Positions 14,116 to 22,228 are shown, counted from the first letter of the stretch. The stretch: DNA of 64,000 nt from an uncultured Collinsella sp. (GCA_900540985.1 UQIC01000003.1:40112-104111); one strand, 5' to 3'. Notes: generated by a model not told the origin, from the sequence alone. Numbers and translations are program-made.

Positions 14116-14910
14116 TTAGTCTTCGTCGTCTTCGAGCGGATCGTAGTCGGAATCGACACCGGCGGCTGCATGGGAACCGTTGAACTTGAAGCCCATGAAG
14201 ACGACAGCCAGGCACACACCGATCAGAGCGACCGCGATGACGGACAGGTTGAGGTAAGCGGCGAGCAGGAAACCGATGAACAGGAACGGAGTCATACCCT
14301 TCTTGATCATCATGGTGAGCAGCAGGGCCAAGCCGTAGGCGGTCATGATCTTGGTCGAAACGTTAAGACCAGTGGACAGCCACTCGGGAACCATGTTGAC
14401 GATGGTCTGGACCAGGTCGGTGCCGACAAAGACGGCGAGGAAGATCGGCAGGAAGTACATGAGAGCGTACAGACCGGAGCCGGCGCAGATGTGCATACGG
14501 TAGGCGGTCTTGAACTTTCCGTTATCGATCGCGCTATCTGCCACATGGGTGAGGGCGGCGATGATGGAACGGAACACGATGCCGAGGAGCTGACCCAGGA
14601 CGGCGACCGGGATGGCGATCGTCATGGCGGTCTCGGCGGAAGCATCGGTCAGGCACGCAAAGGCAGCGGCCACGATGCCGCCCAGGACCATATCGGGCGG
14701 AACGGCGGCGCCGACCTGCACCAGGCCCATGGACACGAGCTCGACGGCGGCGCCGACGGCAAGGCCGGTGGGCACATCGCCCAGCAGCAGACCGACGAGC
14801 GTAGCGCCAACGAGGGGCTGCTCGAAGTTAAGACGGCCGAGCAGGCGGGAATCCCACATGCAGAACACGCCGACGAGGCCGACGAGCACCGCACTGATGA
14901 ACGTATTCAT
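14116..14910 (-). CDS. PTS mannose-family IIC component
   Basis: The sugar-translocating IIC subunit has 264 residues and six to eight helices. The conserved segments QPLVGATLVGLLLGDV (about 31-46) and VELVSMGLVQVGAAVPPD (about 56-73) are typical of the sorbose/mannose IIC family, which carries the substrate site. The C-terminus is acidic (DYDPLEDDED). AAAGGAG precedes the ATG. It is second in the IIAB-IIC-IID-SIS order. Family assignment is firm; the sugar cannot be read from the sequence. Confidence 0.94.
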   Translation of the reverse strand: MNTFISAVLVGLVGVFCMWDSRLLGRLNFEQPLVGATLVGLLLGDVPTGLAVGAAVELVSMGLVQVGAAVPPDMVLGGIVAAAFACLTDASAETAMTIAIPVAVLGQLLGIVFRSIIAALTHVADSAIDNGKFKTAYRMHICAGSGLYALMYFLPIFLAVFVGTDLVQTIVNMVPEWLSTGLNVSTKIMTAYGLALLLTMMIKKGMTPFLFIGFLLAAYLNLSVIAVALIGVCLAVVFMGFKFNGSHAAAGVDSDYDPLEDDED

Positions 14911-14946
14911 ACCCTTCTCCTTTCAGTCAGGCAAAAGCCTGGTTGA

Positions 14947-15870
14947 TTACAGCTTGGCGTCGATGTCGACGCTCTGATACGTGGGGGTCTGCTGGACGTA
15001 GAGCTTGATGCCCATGTCGAGCAGCTGGTTGATATCGGCCTTCTGGGTGGCATCGAGGAAGACGGAGCTGTCCTTGCCGCCGACCTGATCGGCACCGTCG
15101 TGGTTGGCGGTGGCGCCCAGGTTGATGGCGTCGAGCTTGTAGCCCTGGCAGAACTGCAGCATCTCGGCAGTGTTGCCAAAGACGAACATAACGCGCTCGC
15201 CGAGGGTGTTGAGCTTGTCCATCTTGGCGAGGGCACGCTCGACGGTGAAGACGTTCAGGCGCACGCCCTGGGGCTTGGCCAGCTTAAGAGCGCCCTTCTT
15301 GATGTCATCGTTGGCGGCAGCGTTGTCGACGACGATGATGCGCTCGGCCTGAACCTTGGTGGTCCAGGTAAAGACGACCTGGCCGTGCAGCAGACGGTAG
15401 TCAAGACGTGCAAGGACGATCTTGGCGGGACCGGAGCTGTGACGGGGCGCCTTAGCCTTCTTGGCGGGAGCCGCGGCAGCCTCGACCGGTGCGTTGGGGT
15501 TGGTCAGACCGGTGCGGGCCTCGTTGATGAGGGCCGCGAGCTCGGCGCCCTTGACGGGGACGGGGCTCATAGCGAGCGTCAGTGCCAGCGGAATGTTGAA
15601 ACCGCTGACAACCGTGAACTTCGTGCCGTTCTTGGAAAGCTCGACCATGCTGTTGTTGACCGAGCTGCCGAGCATATCGGTCAGCACATAGACGGTGTCG
15701 TCCGCGTTGAACGTGGCGATCATGGCGTCCACCTTGTTGGTGATGGGCTCCTTGTCGTCACGAGCAAGCGACACGACGTGGACGTTCGACACGTCGCCGA
15801 GAACCATCTCGAGCGTGTCTTTGGCGCCTGCGGCCAGGCCGCCATGAGATGCGAGAATGATCTGATTCAT
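14947..15870 (-). CDS. PTS mannose-family IIAB fusion
   Basis: The cytosolic phosphotransfer protein has 307 residues. The IIA domain (about 1-130) carries the phospho-histidine in ILASHGGLA (His9), with TDMLGSSVNN further on. An Ala/Pro/Lys-rich linker (about 130-148) leads to the IIB domain (about 150-307), whose phospho-histidine is in DYRLLHGQVVFTW (about His163). AAGGAGGAGG lies before the start. It is the first gene of the operon; its promoter carries a TATAAT box next to an ACGT-N5-ACGT site that is also found before the gntR gene at 9969. Together with HPr and enzyme I encoded elsewhere it would phosphorylate the imported sugar. Confidence 0.94.
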   Translation of the reverse strand: MNQIILASHGGLAAGAKDTLEMVLGDVSNVHVVSLARDDKEPITNKVDAMIATFNADDTVYVLTDMLGSSVNNSMVELSKNGTKFTVVSGFNIPLALTLAMSPVPVKGAELAALINEARTGLTNPNAPVEAAAAPAKKAKAPRHSSGPAKIVLARLDYRLLHGQVVFTWTTKVQAERIIVVDNAAANDDIKKGALKLAKPQGVRLNVFTVERALAKMDKLNTLGERVMFVFGNTAEMLQFCQGYKLDAINLGATANHDGADQVGGKDSSVFLDATQKADINQLLDMGIKLYVQQTPTYQSVDIDAKL

Positions 15871-15896
15871 CTTGCCTCCTCCTTTTCGTTATGGTC

Positions 15897-15915
15897 ATTA
15901 TAACGTCTTATACGT
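15897..15915 (-). promoter_or_regulatory. Promoter -10 and operator of the mannose-family PTS operon
   Basis: On the minus strand TATAAT (15902-15897) lies just after ACGTATAAGACGT (15915-15903), 27 bases upstream of the IIAB start. An operator between -35 and -10 suggests repression. The half-site spacing equals that of 10007-10019. Confidence 0.6.
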
Positions 15916-16052
15916 TGCGGATATTGCTAATTAGTATAAAGACCGTTCGCGGATGAAAATCGACCGTTGACGGGTTTAACGTACTCGAAACGTTGGCGGA
16001 GGGCAGGCCGGCGCTGGCTTGACGGCGCCCGATCAGACGCCTCGCCAATCCC

Positions 16053-17135
16053 CTATCGCACGAAGTACCAGGGGCTTTCCTGCACGGTGGGCTCCAGCGC
16101 AATGCCCGTGCGCTCCTTAAACAGATCCATGTCCTGCGATTTCTCCGTCCACCACGCGTTGGGCTTAAAGGTCATGCTCTCAACAACATGACCGACAAAC
16201 ACACTGTTGCGCAGCTTGGAGAAGTCGGTGTTCATGATCAGGATGGACGCGAGCACCAGCACGATGCCCAGGACCTTGATCGCGCCGGCAGGCTCAGCGT
16301 AGATGCCAATGCCCACCAGTACGGTGACGACTGTCTCGAAAGACATTACGACGGGAACTTTCGATGTCTCGAGCCCCATGGACAGACCCTGCATATATAA
16401 GATATAGGCCACGGCTGTGGGGATGAGCCCAAAGCCAAGGAACAGCAGCAGCAGCTGCGGCGACATTGCCGCGGCGACATCCGGCCACGGAGCCGCGATA
16501 GCCGCCATAACCGCACCGCCAAAAACAAGGCCCCAAAACGTGACAGCCAGCGGGTGGACCGTCTTGGTTGCTATCCGGCTAAACACCGCGAGCGACGCGC
16601 CACAAAAGCCCGCAATCACGCCTGACGTGACGCCCCAAACCGAAAAATGGAAACCGGAAAGGTCACCATTGGTCACTGCAAGTACACAGCCACCGATGTT
16701 AAAAGCGATGGCAACGAGCTTGTTGGGGGTCACGTCCTCGCGATAAAGCACGCGGCCGAGCATGACGCCAAACACCGGCGAGGTGTAGAGCAGCACCGAG
16801 GCCGTGGACATGCCCACCTCGCCCATGCACTCGTAATAAAGCGTGTTAGCGGTGGCCAGACCGACGATACCGACAAGCGCGCAGGGAACAAGCTCTTTAG
16901 GGCTTGCCTTGAACAGGGCCAGCGGACCCTGAGCCACGGTAGACCCCTCACCCGGACGGCAGCCCATAAACATCAGGACCGGCGCCAAGATAAGCGCTCC
17001 GACCAACAAGCGAAAGGCAGCCATGCTCTGGGACGAAACGCCCATGGCCGAGATGCCGTTTACAAAGATTCCGATGCTGCCCCACATAATCGCGGCGATC
17101 AGCACCAGCACATAGCCCAGATTGCTTTTCTTCAA
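16053..17135 (-). CDS. EamA/DMT-family membrane transporter
   Basis: A drug/metabolite transporter of about 360 residues with ten hydrophobic helices in two EamA repeats. It begins LGYVLVLIAAIMWGSIGIF, and each repeat shows the typical segments: LYYECMGEVGMSTASVL and YTSPVFGVMLG in the first, AYILYMQGLSMGLETS and FETVVTVLVG in the second. Substrate is unknown (metabolite or amino-acid export in other members). The likely start is TTG at 17135, 5 bases after GAGGAGG; the frame extends to a GTG at 17171 that lacks such a site. The C-terminal 45 residues form a polar tail ending ESPWYFVR. It is the next gene downstream of the SIS gene at 17511, across structured repeats. Confidence 0.85.
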   Translation of the reverse strand: MKKSNLGYVLVLIAAIMWGSIGIFVNGISAMGVSSQSMAAFRLLVGALILAPVLMFMGCRPGEGSTVAQGPLALFKASPKELVPCALVGIVGLATANTLYYECMGEVGMSTASVLLYTSPVFGVMLGRVLYREDVTPNKLVAIAFNIGGCVLAVTNGDLSGFHFSVWGVTSGVIAGFCGASLAVFSRIATKTVHPLAVTFWGLVFGGAVMAAIAAPWPDVAAAMSPQLLLLFLGFGLIPTAVAYILYMQGLSMGLETSKVPVVMSFETVVTVLVGIGIYAEPAGAIKVLGIVLVLASILIMNTDFSKLRNSVFVGHVVESMTFKPNAWWTEKSQDMDLFKERTGIALEPTVQESPWYFVR

Positions 17136-17249
17136 CGCAGCCTCCTCGGTATTGTTTCCAATATGTTTCACACTACGTTATAGTCGTTATATACATTTTT
17201 CAAGACACAAATCGGCAAGCGGGAAAATCTGCCCTACCGCTACAACCCA

Positions 17250-17316
17250 TTGGTGCAAAGGGGCCAGGTTCATATGCACCAACTTGGTACAAAGCAACCT
17301 GTCCCCAATGCACCAA
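17250..17316. repeat. Double hairpin of the GGGGAC family, TTGGTGCA-arm type
   Basis: TTGGTGCA pairs with TGCACCAA twice in succession (17250-17282, and 17284-17316 with one mismatch). The cores AAAGGGGCCAGG and CCTGTCCCC face each other. The 17136-17510 gap holds this, the element at 17341-17502 and nothing else. Confidence 0.75.
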
Positions 17317-17340
17317 CCCCTTGACAAACACGGCGACGCC

Positions 17341-17502
17341 GACGTTTTGGCAACGTCAGCGAGCGCCCGTCATTTGAGCCAAGGTGCCGTGAAATGAAAA
17401 GGCGCTGACCTTTTGGTCGCGCCTTTGAAATTGAACGGCAGATTGGCCAAATGCCGGGCGCGCAGCGTCGGCTGGCCCGCCGTTCGGTAGAACGGCGGAA
17501 CC
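17341..17502 (-). other. Covarying 3'-end structured element, copy C3
   Basis: It lies directly after the SIS stop at 17511. On the minus strand come GGTTCCGCCGTTC-TACC-GAACGGCGG, the word CGACGCTGC, P1 (GCGCCCG..CATTTG 17363-17376 with 17448-17461), P3 GCCAA/TTGGC (17378-17382 with 17443-17447) and P2 GCCGT/ACGGC (17386-17390 with 17435-17439). A GGCGC-hairpin cap differs from the other copies. P1, P2 and P3 pair with other bases than in C1 and C2. Confidence 0.72.
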
Positions 17503-17510
17503 AATATCCC

Positions 17511-18503
17511 CTAGTAGTCCAGCTTCCACATGTAGCGGCGCGTCATGTAGTCCTTGTGGGTGACGGCAGAGAGCGCGCGCATGTACACGTTGTTGAGGAT
17601 CGGGGCAAAGATCAGGTGGTTGAAGTACTCGCTCACGCTGTCCTTGATGTCGTTGAGGCCAAGCTCCTTGGCGTCGAGCTGATAGACGCGCTCGCCACCG
17701 TACTGGTTGACGAAGCGGATGCCGCGCTCGTCGTTGCAACGGCTGCGGCCGACGCTGATGAGCTGGAACAGCGAGGTACGCTTGTCCAGGATCTCGAAGG
17801 GGCCGTGGAAGAAGTCGCAGGTGTTGATGGTGCAGGAGTCGATCTGCAGCATCTCCTGCACGTTGCAGATGCTAAAGACGTAGGCGGCACCAAAGAGCGG
17901 ACCCTGAGCCATCACGTTGATGCAGGGCTTGTCGGCGTTCTGCTCGGCCCACTTGGCAGCGAGCGGACGGGTGTACTCGACGGCCTTGCGATAGATGGGG
18001 TCGACCAAGTCGAAGGCGGCCATAGCGGTCTCGTACTCGGCATAGCCCTCGGTCTGCTGCGTAAGCTCCATGGCGATCATGGTCACGACGGCGGAGTTGG
18101 TACGGCCCATGCAGGACTCATCGACGGCCAGGCTGTCATACTGGATCTTGTAGTCGCAGACCTCGGTGAGGCCGGACTCGTCGACATAGATTGCGATGGT
18201 GCTGGCGCCGTGGTCCTTGGCGACCTGGGCGGCGACGATGGTCTCCTTGGTGCCGCGCATGGACACGACGACGGCCAAGGTGTTCTCGTTGACGTAGGCA
18301 GGGGTTGCGTGCACGAACTCGTTGCTGGTGTAGCTGGAGCTCACGACCTGCGTGGCCTCGTGCTCCATAAAGTACTGGGCAGGATAGTTGCCGCCGTTGG
18401 ATCCGCCGGCGCCAATCCACACGACGCGCTTGATACCGCCCTTGTCTGCCTTGTCAGCCAAAACCTGGGAGACGACGTCCTTAACCTGTTCCTGAGTAGT
18501 CAT
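17511..18503 (-). CDS. SIS-domain sugar-phosphate deglycase/isomerase, copy 3
   Basis: The protein has 330 residues and two SIS repeats (IGAGGSNGGNYPAQYF, about 30-45; VSMRGTKETIVA, about 79-90; MAQGPLFGAAYVFS, about 198-211). The loop that reads GEYFHGPFE in copies 1 and 2 is CDFFHGPFEIL here, so the proposed catalytic Glu is replaced by Asp. It ends RRYMWKLDY. The gene is divergent from a GntR/UTRA gene with GCATACAA sites in between, a classic local repressor arrangement. Substrate is unknown; the altered loop suggests a different amino sugar from the other two. AAAGG lies 12 bases before the ATG. Confidence 0.74.
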   Translation of the reverse strand: MTTQEQVKDVVSQVLADKADKGGIKRVVWIGAGGSNGGNYPAQYFMEHEATQVVSSSYTSNEFVHATPAYVNENTLAVVVSMRGTKETIVAAQVAKDHGASTIAIYVDESGLTEVCDYKIQYDSLAVDESCMGRTNSAVVTMIAMELTQQTEGYAEYETAMAAFDLVDPIYRKAVEYTRPLAAKWAEQNADKPCINVMAQGPLFGAAYVFSICNVQEMLQIDSCTINTCDFFHGPFEILDKRTSLFQLISVGRSRCNDERGIRFVNQYGGERVYQLDAKELGLNDIKDSVSEYFNHLIFAPILNNVYMRALSAVTHKDYMTRRYMWKLDY

Positions 18504-18541
18504 CGTGCATCAGCCTTTCTTCTCGTTTGATGCTCTCGATG

Positions 18542-18688
18542 GCATACAAGTTACATACATGTTTTGGTTATGTCGACTAGTTGTATGCTATATTTGTCTT
18601 AGAAATTTTGCTGATGCGGTTTTCGATAACTGGATACCAGCGGTTTTGTTGTTGTATTGAATACATGCTTGATTAGATACGCATACAA
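18542..18688. promoter_or_regulatory. Divergent promoter region with three GCATACAA sites
   Basis: GCATACAA at 18542-18549, its inverse TTGTATGC at 18581-18588 and GCATACAA at 18681-18688 lie in AT-rich DNA between the divergent SIS and gntR genes. The two direct copies extend to GCATACAAGTTA followed by C or G and then A. They are the natural candidates for the operator of the regulator at 18709. Confidence 0.6.
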
Positions 18689-18708
18689 GTTAGATATAGG
18701 TTGATCGC

Positions 18709-19431
18709 ATGAACGCTTCATCTAAAAAGAGACTGACCCAATACGAGCGCTTGGCGGGCATACTGCGCGACCGCATCGCCTCCGGCACCTACGCACGTGG
18801 AGACAAGCTGCCGTCCGAGATGGAACTCATGGACGAATCGGGTCTGTCGCGCAGCACCGTGCGCCATGCCCTTAAGGTACTAGCTGATGAGGGCCTGGTT
18901 CGCACCGAGCGCGGGCGCGGCGCCTTTGTGGCCGACACGCCGGCGCTCCACGAGAACAACCTGGTGTTTTCGAGCTATACGGCACAGGTCCAGGGTCAGG
19001 GCATGAAGCCCACCACGCGCACGGTGGACTCGGGCTTTGCCAAGGCCGCGGGCAATGCTGCCAAGTTCTTCGATGTCACCGTGGGCAGCAAGCTCGTCAA
19101 ACTTGTCCGTCTGCGTTATCTGGACGATGCGCCGCTGTGCCTGGAGACTACCTATCTACCACCGAGCTTTGAAGCACTCATCGATCGCGATATCAATGGT
19201 TCGCTCTACGCGACGCTGCGCCAAGAATTCCATCGCGCGCCGGCACAGGGGCATAAGACCTTTGAGGTGTGCTACGCCTCGCAAAACGAGGCGTTTTTGC
19301 TCAACGTCAAGCGCGGGCAGGCGCTGATCCTGATCACCGACTACGTCTACGACACCGACGGCCGCCCGCTCCATGTCTCCAAGCGCATCCAGCGCACCGA
19401 CCGCGCCAAATACACCGAGCCCATCGGCTAA
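18709..19431 (+). CDS. GntR-family repressor with UTRA domain, copy 3
   Basis: The protein has 240 residues. The winged HTH spans about 10-78 (TQYERLAGILRDRIASG, KLPSEMELMDESGLSRSTVRH, ERGRGAFVAD) and the UTRA domain about 85-238 (VRLRYLDDAPLCLETTYLP, ILITDYVYDTDGRPL). It is divergent from the SIS gene at 17511-18503 and likely controls it and itself through the GCATACAA sites. It is the only one of the three GntR genes on the plus strand. A face-to-face pair of hairpin repeats follows its stop codon. Confidence 0.88.
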   Translation: MNASSKKRLTQYERLAGILRDRIASGTYARGDKLPSEMELMDESGLSRSTVRHALKVLADEGLVRTERGRGAFVADTPALHENNLVFSSYTAQVQGQGMKPTTRTVDSGFAKAAGNAAKFFDVTVGSKLVKLVRLRYLDDAPLCLETTYLPPSFEALIDRDINGSLYATLRQEFHRAPAQGHKTFEVCYASQNEAFLLNVKRGQALILITDYVYDTDGRPLHVSKRIQRTDRAKYTEPIG

Positions 19432-19439
19432 CCAATCGA

Positions 19440-19555
19440 AAACCACCACAATGGGGACAGGCACCTTTGTGGTGGTTTTTAGGGTTAACGCGCCAAAAAC
19501 GACCGATTTTTAAGAGAAACCACCACAAAGGTGCCTGTCCCCATTGTGGTGGTTT
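19440..19555. repeat. Face-to-face pair of GGGGACAG hairpins (BIME-like)
   Basis: Two 39-base hairpins with AAACCACCAC arms (19440-19478 and 19517-19555) lie in opposite orientation 38 bases apart. The whole stretch is therefore a 116-base palindrome between the convergent gntR and acetyltransferase genes. The second copy overlaps the acetyltransferase stop codon. Confidence 0.88.
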
Positions 19556-20136
19556 TAGGCAAGGAGGTCGGGGAACCAGGTTGGCTTGGGTTGGTTGGGC
19601 GTGCGCTCGGCTAGGACCAGTTCCATCCAGCACATGTCGTACCAGCGGCCGAACTTTTGGGCGCAGCGATCAAAAGCGCCGACCAGGCGATACCCCATAT
19701 GGGCGTGGAAATCCTGGCTGTTGTGCGTCAGATATTCGTCGTCCTTGTCGTGCGGCACGGCAATGAGCGCGCACATGTTGGTGATGCCCATCGCGATCAG
19801 GCATTGCTTGAGCGCGTCGTGCAGCTTGCGACCCAGCCCGCCGTGGCGCACGTCGCGCGCCAGGTAGATCGACGTCTCGACCGACCAGTCGTATGCCTCG
19901 CGGCTGTTAAGCGGACTCACATAGGCATAGCCTACCGGATGCCCGTCCAGCTCCATCACCAGATACGGATAGCGCTTGAGCGTGCGCTCGATGCGCCCGG
20001 CGAACTCCTCAACGCTCGGCACCTCGTATTCGCAGGTAATCGCCGTCTGGCGCACATACGGCTCATAGATGGCAAGCAACGCCGGCGCGTCTTCGGGCGT
20101 CGCCAGACGAATCGTCGGCTCGGACATCTCGGGCAT
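19555..20136 (-). CDS. GNAT-family N-acetyltransferase (phosphinothricin acetyltransferase type)
   Basis: A cytosolic acetyl-CoA-dependent acetyltransferase, 193 residues from the chosen start. The order of motifs fits the Bar/Pat/YncA group: RLATPEDAPALLAIYEPYV at the N-terminus, SIYLARDVRHGGLGRKLHDA (acetyl-CoA pyrophosphate loop, about 87-106), ALIAVPHDKDDEYL, and HAHMGYRLVGAFDRCAQKFG near the C-terminus. Related enzymes acetylate phosphinothricin, methionine sulfoximine or amino acids. The start at 20136 has GGGGAGGGG 4-6 bases upstream. It lies downstream of threonine aldolase, with a terminator between. The precise substrate is open. Confidence 0.85.
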   Translation of the reverse strand: MPEMSEPTIRLATPEDAPALLAIYEPYVRQTAITCEYEVPSVEEFAGRIERTLKRYPYLVMELDGHPVGYAYVSPLNSREAYDWSVETSIYLARDVRHGGLGRKLHDALKQCLIAMGITNMCALIAVPHDKDDEYLTHNSQDFHAHMGYRLVGAFDRCAQKFGRWYDMCWMELVLAERTPNQPKPTWFPDLLA

Positions 20137-20154
20137 GCAGCCCCTCCCCCTCAA

Positions 20155-20195
20155 AAGCAAAGGCCGCCCTGCGCCAAACCCAGCGCAAGGCGGCC
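20155..20195 (-). terminator. Terminator of threonine aldolase
   Basis: The minus-strand stem GGCCGCCTTGCGC pairs with GCGCAGGGCGGCC and is followed by TTTGCTTTT, 19 bases after the stop. Confidence 0.85.
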
Positions 20196-20213
20196 CCTCG
20201 TCATTACATCAGA

Positions 20214-21239
20214 CTACAGGACAGCCGCCAGCGCGTCGATGTCCTCCTGCGTCGTGGCCCAGCTGGTACAAAAACGCACCACCGTGTGGGTCTCGTCGTA
20301 CTTTTCCCAGTACTCGATCGAGGCATGCTCGCGAATGCGGGCCATATCTTCGTTGGGCAGAATCACGAACTGCTGGTTTGTGGGCGTCTCCAAGAAGAAC
20401 TGGTAGCCGCGCTCGTGCAGCACGCGACGCAGCGCCTGAGCGGTCTCAATCGCCTGGCGACCAATCTCAAAATACAGGCCGTCAGTAAAGAGCTCCTCAA
20501 ACTGCACGCCCGTCAGGCGGCCCTTGGCCAACAGCGCGCCGTGCTGCTTAATACGCGGAATGGGATGCGCCGGGGCGTGCATGCTGCAGAACACCACAGC
20601 CTCGCCGCAGAGCGCACCGCACTTGGTGCCGCCGATGTAGAACACGTCACACAGTTGCGCCAGCTCGGGCAGGGTAATGTCGCACTCATCGGCCGCCAGC
20701 GCATAGGCCAGACGAGCACCGTCCACAAACAGCGGAATCTCGCGCTTCTGACACACCGCGTGAATCGCCGCGAGCTCGGCCTTGGAGTACAGCGTGCCGT
20801 ACTCGGTCGGCAGACTCACGTACACGGCGCCCGGGAACACCGTGTGCTCGTAGCTCTCGTTTTCATAGAACACCTGGATATAGTTCTCGAGGTCCTCGGC
20901 GTGCATCTTGCCCTCGTAGCCGGGGATGGTGAGCACCTTGTGGCCGCCAAACTCAATGGCGCCCGCCTCATGGCAGGCGACGTGGCCAGTCTCGGCAGCA
21001 ACGACGCCCTCGTACGGCGCGAGCAGCATATCGATCACCGTCGCGTTGGCCTGCGTGCCGCCCACCAGAAAAAACACGTCGGCATCGGGGGCCTGGCAGG
21101 CCTCGCGAATAAGGTGCTTGGCACGCTCGGTATGCGCATCGGTACCGTAGCCGGGCTGCGGCTCCATATTGGTGTCGACGAGCGCCTGCAGCACCGCCGG
21201 GTGTGCGCCGTGGGAATAATCGTTGTTAAACGCGAGCAT
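20214..21239 (-). CDS. ltaE: Low-specificity threonine aldolase
   Basis: A PLP-dependent fold-type I enzyme that cleaves threonine/allo-threonine to glycine and acetaldehyde. Its length of 341 residues is normal. MLAFNNDYSHGAHPAV opens the protein, FFLVGGTQANATV (about 56-68) holds the cofactor phosphate, VDGARLAYAL (about 165-174) the PLP-ring aspartate, and YIGGTKCGALCGE (about 194-206) the Schiff-base lysine. AGAGAGG precedes the ATG, and a terminator follows. The group typified by FNNDYSHGAHP is common in gut Gram-positives. Close relatives with other beta-hydroxy amino acid substrates cannot be excluded. Confidence 0.92.
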   Translation of the reverse strand: MLAFNNDYSHGAHPAVLQALVDTNMEPQPGYGTDAHTERAKHLIREACQAPDADVFFLVGGTQANATVIDMLLAPYEGVVAAETGHVACHEAGAIEFGGHKVLTIPGYEGKMHAEDLENYIQVFYENESYEHTVFPGAVYVSLPTEYGTLYSKAELAAIHAVCQKREIPLFVDGARLAYALAADECDITLPELAQLCDVFYIGGTKCGALCGEAVVFCSMHAPAHPIPRIKQHGALLAKGRLTGVQFEELFTDGLYFEIGRQAIETAQALRRVLHERGYQFFLETPTNQQFVILPNEDMARIREHASIEYWEKYDETHTVVRFCTSWATTQEDIDALAAVL

Positions 21240-21284
21240 GGCAATCCTCTCTTACCGGGTATCGGCCAGATGATTCAAACGGAG

Positions 21285-22148
21285 CTATTGTACGCCGTTG
21301 GGGTAGGCAATACGCGCGGCAAGGCACTCAAGCGCCAGCACCAGGGCAAAGCCGCAGCTCACGTCGCTCAAAAAGTGTGCGCCGATCACGATGCGGCCAA
21401 ACGCGACGAGCGCCGCGACCACAGCTGCCGCCCAAAAGATCACGCGGCGACGCGAAGGTTTTTCCTTAAAAGCCGCCGCGGGAAGCCCGGCGAGCATAAG
21501 GCCGATCGCCGCATGCGCCGTGTGTCCGCTCGCAAACGACTTGAACCCGTCCTTGATCACGCCGGCGGCGATATAGGCCCACTTGTCGGGATTGCCAATC
21601 ACCCACCACGGCTGAAACTCGAGCCCCTGCGTCACCTCAATCACGCGCATGCGCGGGCGCGACCACAGCGGCTTGACGATCACGTTGAGGATAATGGCCT
21701 GAGCGACCCACACGGCAAGCACCATCAGCGCCCAGCGCGTGAGCTCGTCGGGCTCGGTCGTGCGCGTGAGGCGATAGACGATAAGGTTGGCGGCGATGAC
21801 CAGCACAAACGTCAGCACCAACTGAACCGCGATGAGTTTGCCGCCAACCCGCAGGGACGAAACGATCTCGTAGCCGGCCAGGCCAATGTTGACGAGGATG
21901 CCGAGCACGGCAAACCATTTGCTCCCCCTGGAGTCGGGACGCATCGCGCGTACGAGCATAACGCCCGCGACGCTCGCCGTCAGCTCGAACGGCAGCTCGC
22001 CGGCGGCCTCGATAAAGCGGCCGTACATGCTGCCGACGTTGAACAGCGCGCTCGAGATCTGGTAATCGAAGAAACTGCCCACGCCCAGACAAAGGCACAG
22101 GACAACCGCGATAATGGCGACATCTTTCTTATAGATGTACCCGAACAT
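21285..22148 (-). CDS. PAP2-superfamily membrane phosphatase
   Basis: A membrane protein of 287 residues with about seven helices. It contains the three phosphatase motifs: KPLWSRPRMRVIE (KX6RP-like, about 167-179), FASGHTAHA (PSGH-like with Phe-Ala, about 212-220) and GRIVIGAHFLSDV (SRX5HX3D-like, about 256-268). The third motif begins with Gly-Arg in place of Ser-Arg. Members act on undecaprenyl pyrophosphate or phosphatidate in the membrane. The start at 22148 has AAAGGA just upstream; the longer frame overlaps a repeat. It lies between mfd and threonine aldolase with no operon link visible. Confidence 0.88.
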   Translation of the reverse strand: MFGYIYKKDVAIIAVVLCLCLGVGSFFDYQISSALFNVGSMYGRFIEAAGELPFELTASVAGVMLVRAMRPDSRGSKWFAVLGILVNIGLAGYEIVSSLRVGGKLIAVQLVLTFVLVIAANLIVYRLTRTTEPDELTRWALMVLAVWVAQAIILNVIVKPLWSRPRMRVIEVTQGLEFQPWWVIGNPDKWAYIAAGVIKDGFKSFASGHTAHAAIGLMLAGLPAAAFKEKPSRRRVIFWAAAVVAALVAFGRIVIGAHFLSDVSCGFALVLALECLAARIAYPNGVQ

Positions 22149-22228
22149 GCTTTCCTTTCGGTCGGGCGAAGGGTCGACCCGCAACATGGTGGGGCAAAGA
22201 TAGCTTTGTCCCATAAATACCCTTACAG

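Noticed and set aside
12129..14183. 684-codon plus-strand open frame across the SIS and PTS IID genes
   Set aside because: It spans two well-supported minus-strand genes and the gap between them, with no domain motifs.
12087..15870. Ordinary mannose/glucose import operon
   Set aside because: The fourth gene is a SIS deglycase/isomerase, which plain mannose systems do not need; an amino sugar or Amadori substrate fits better.
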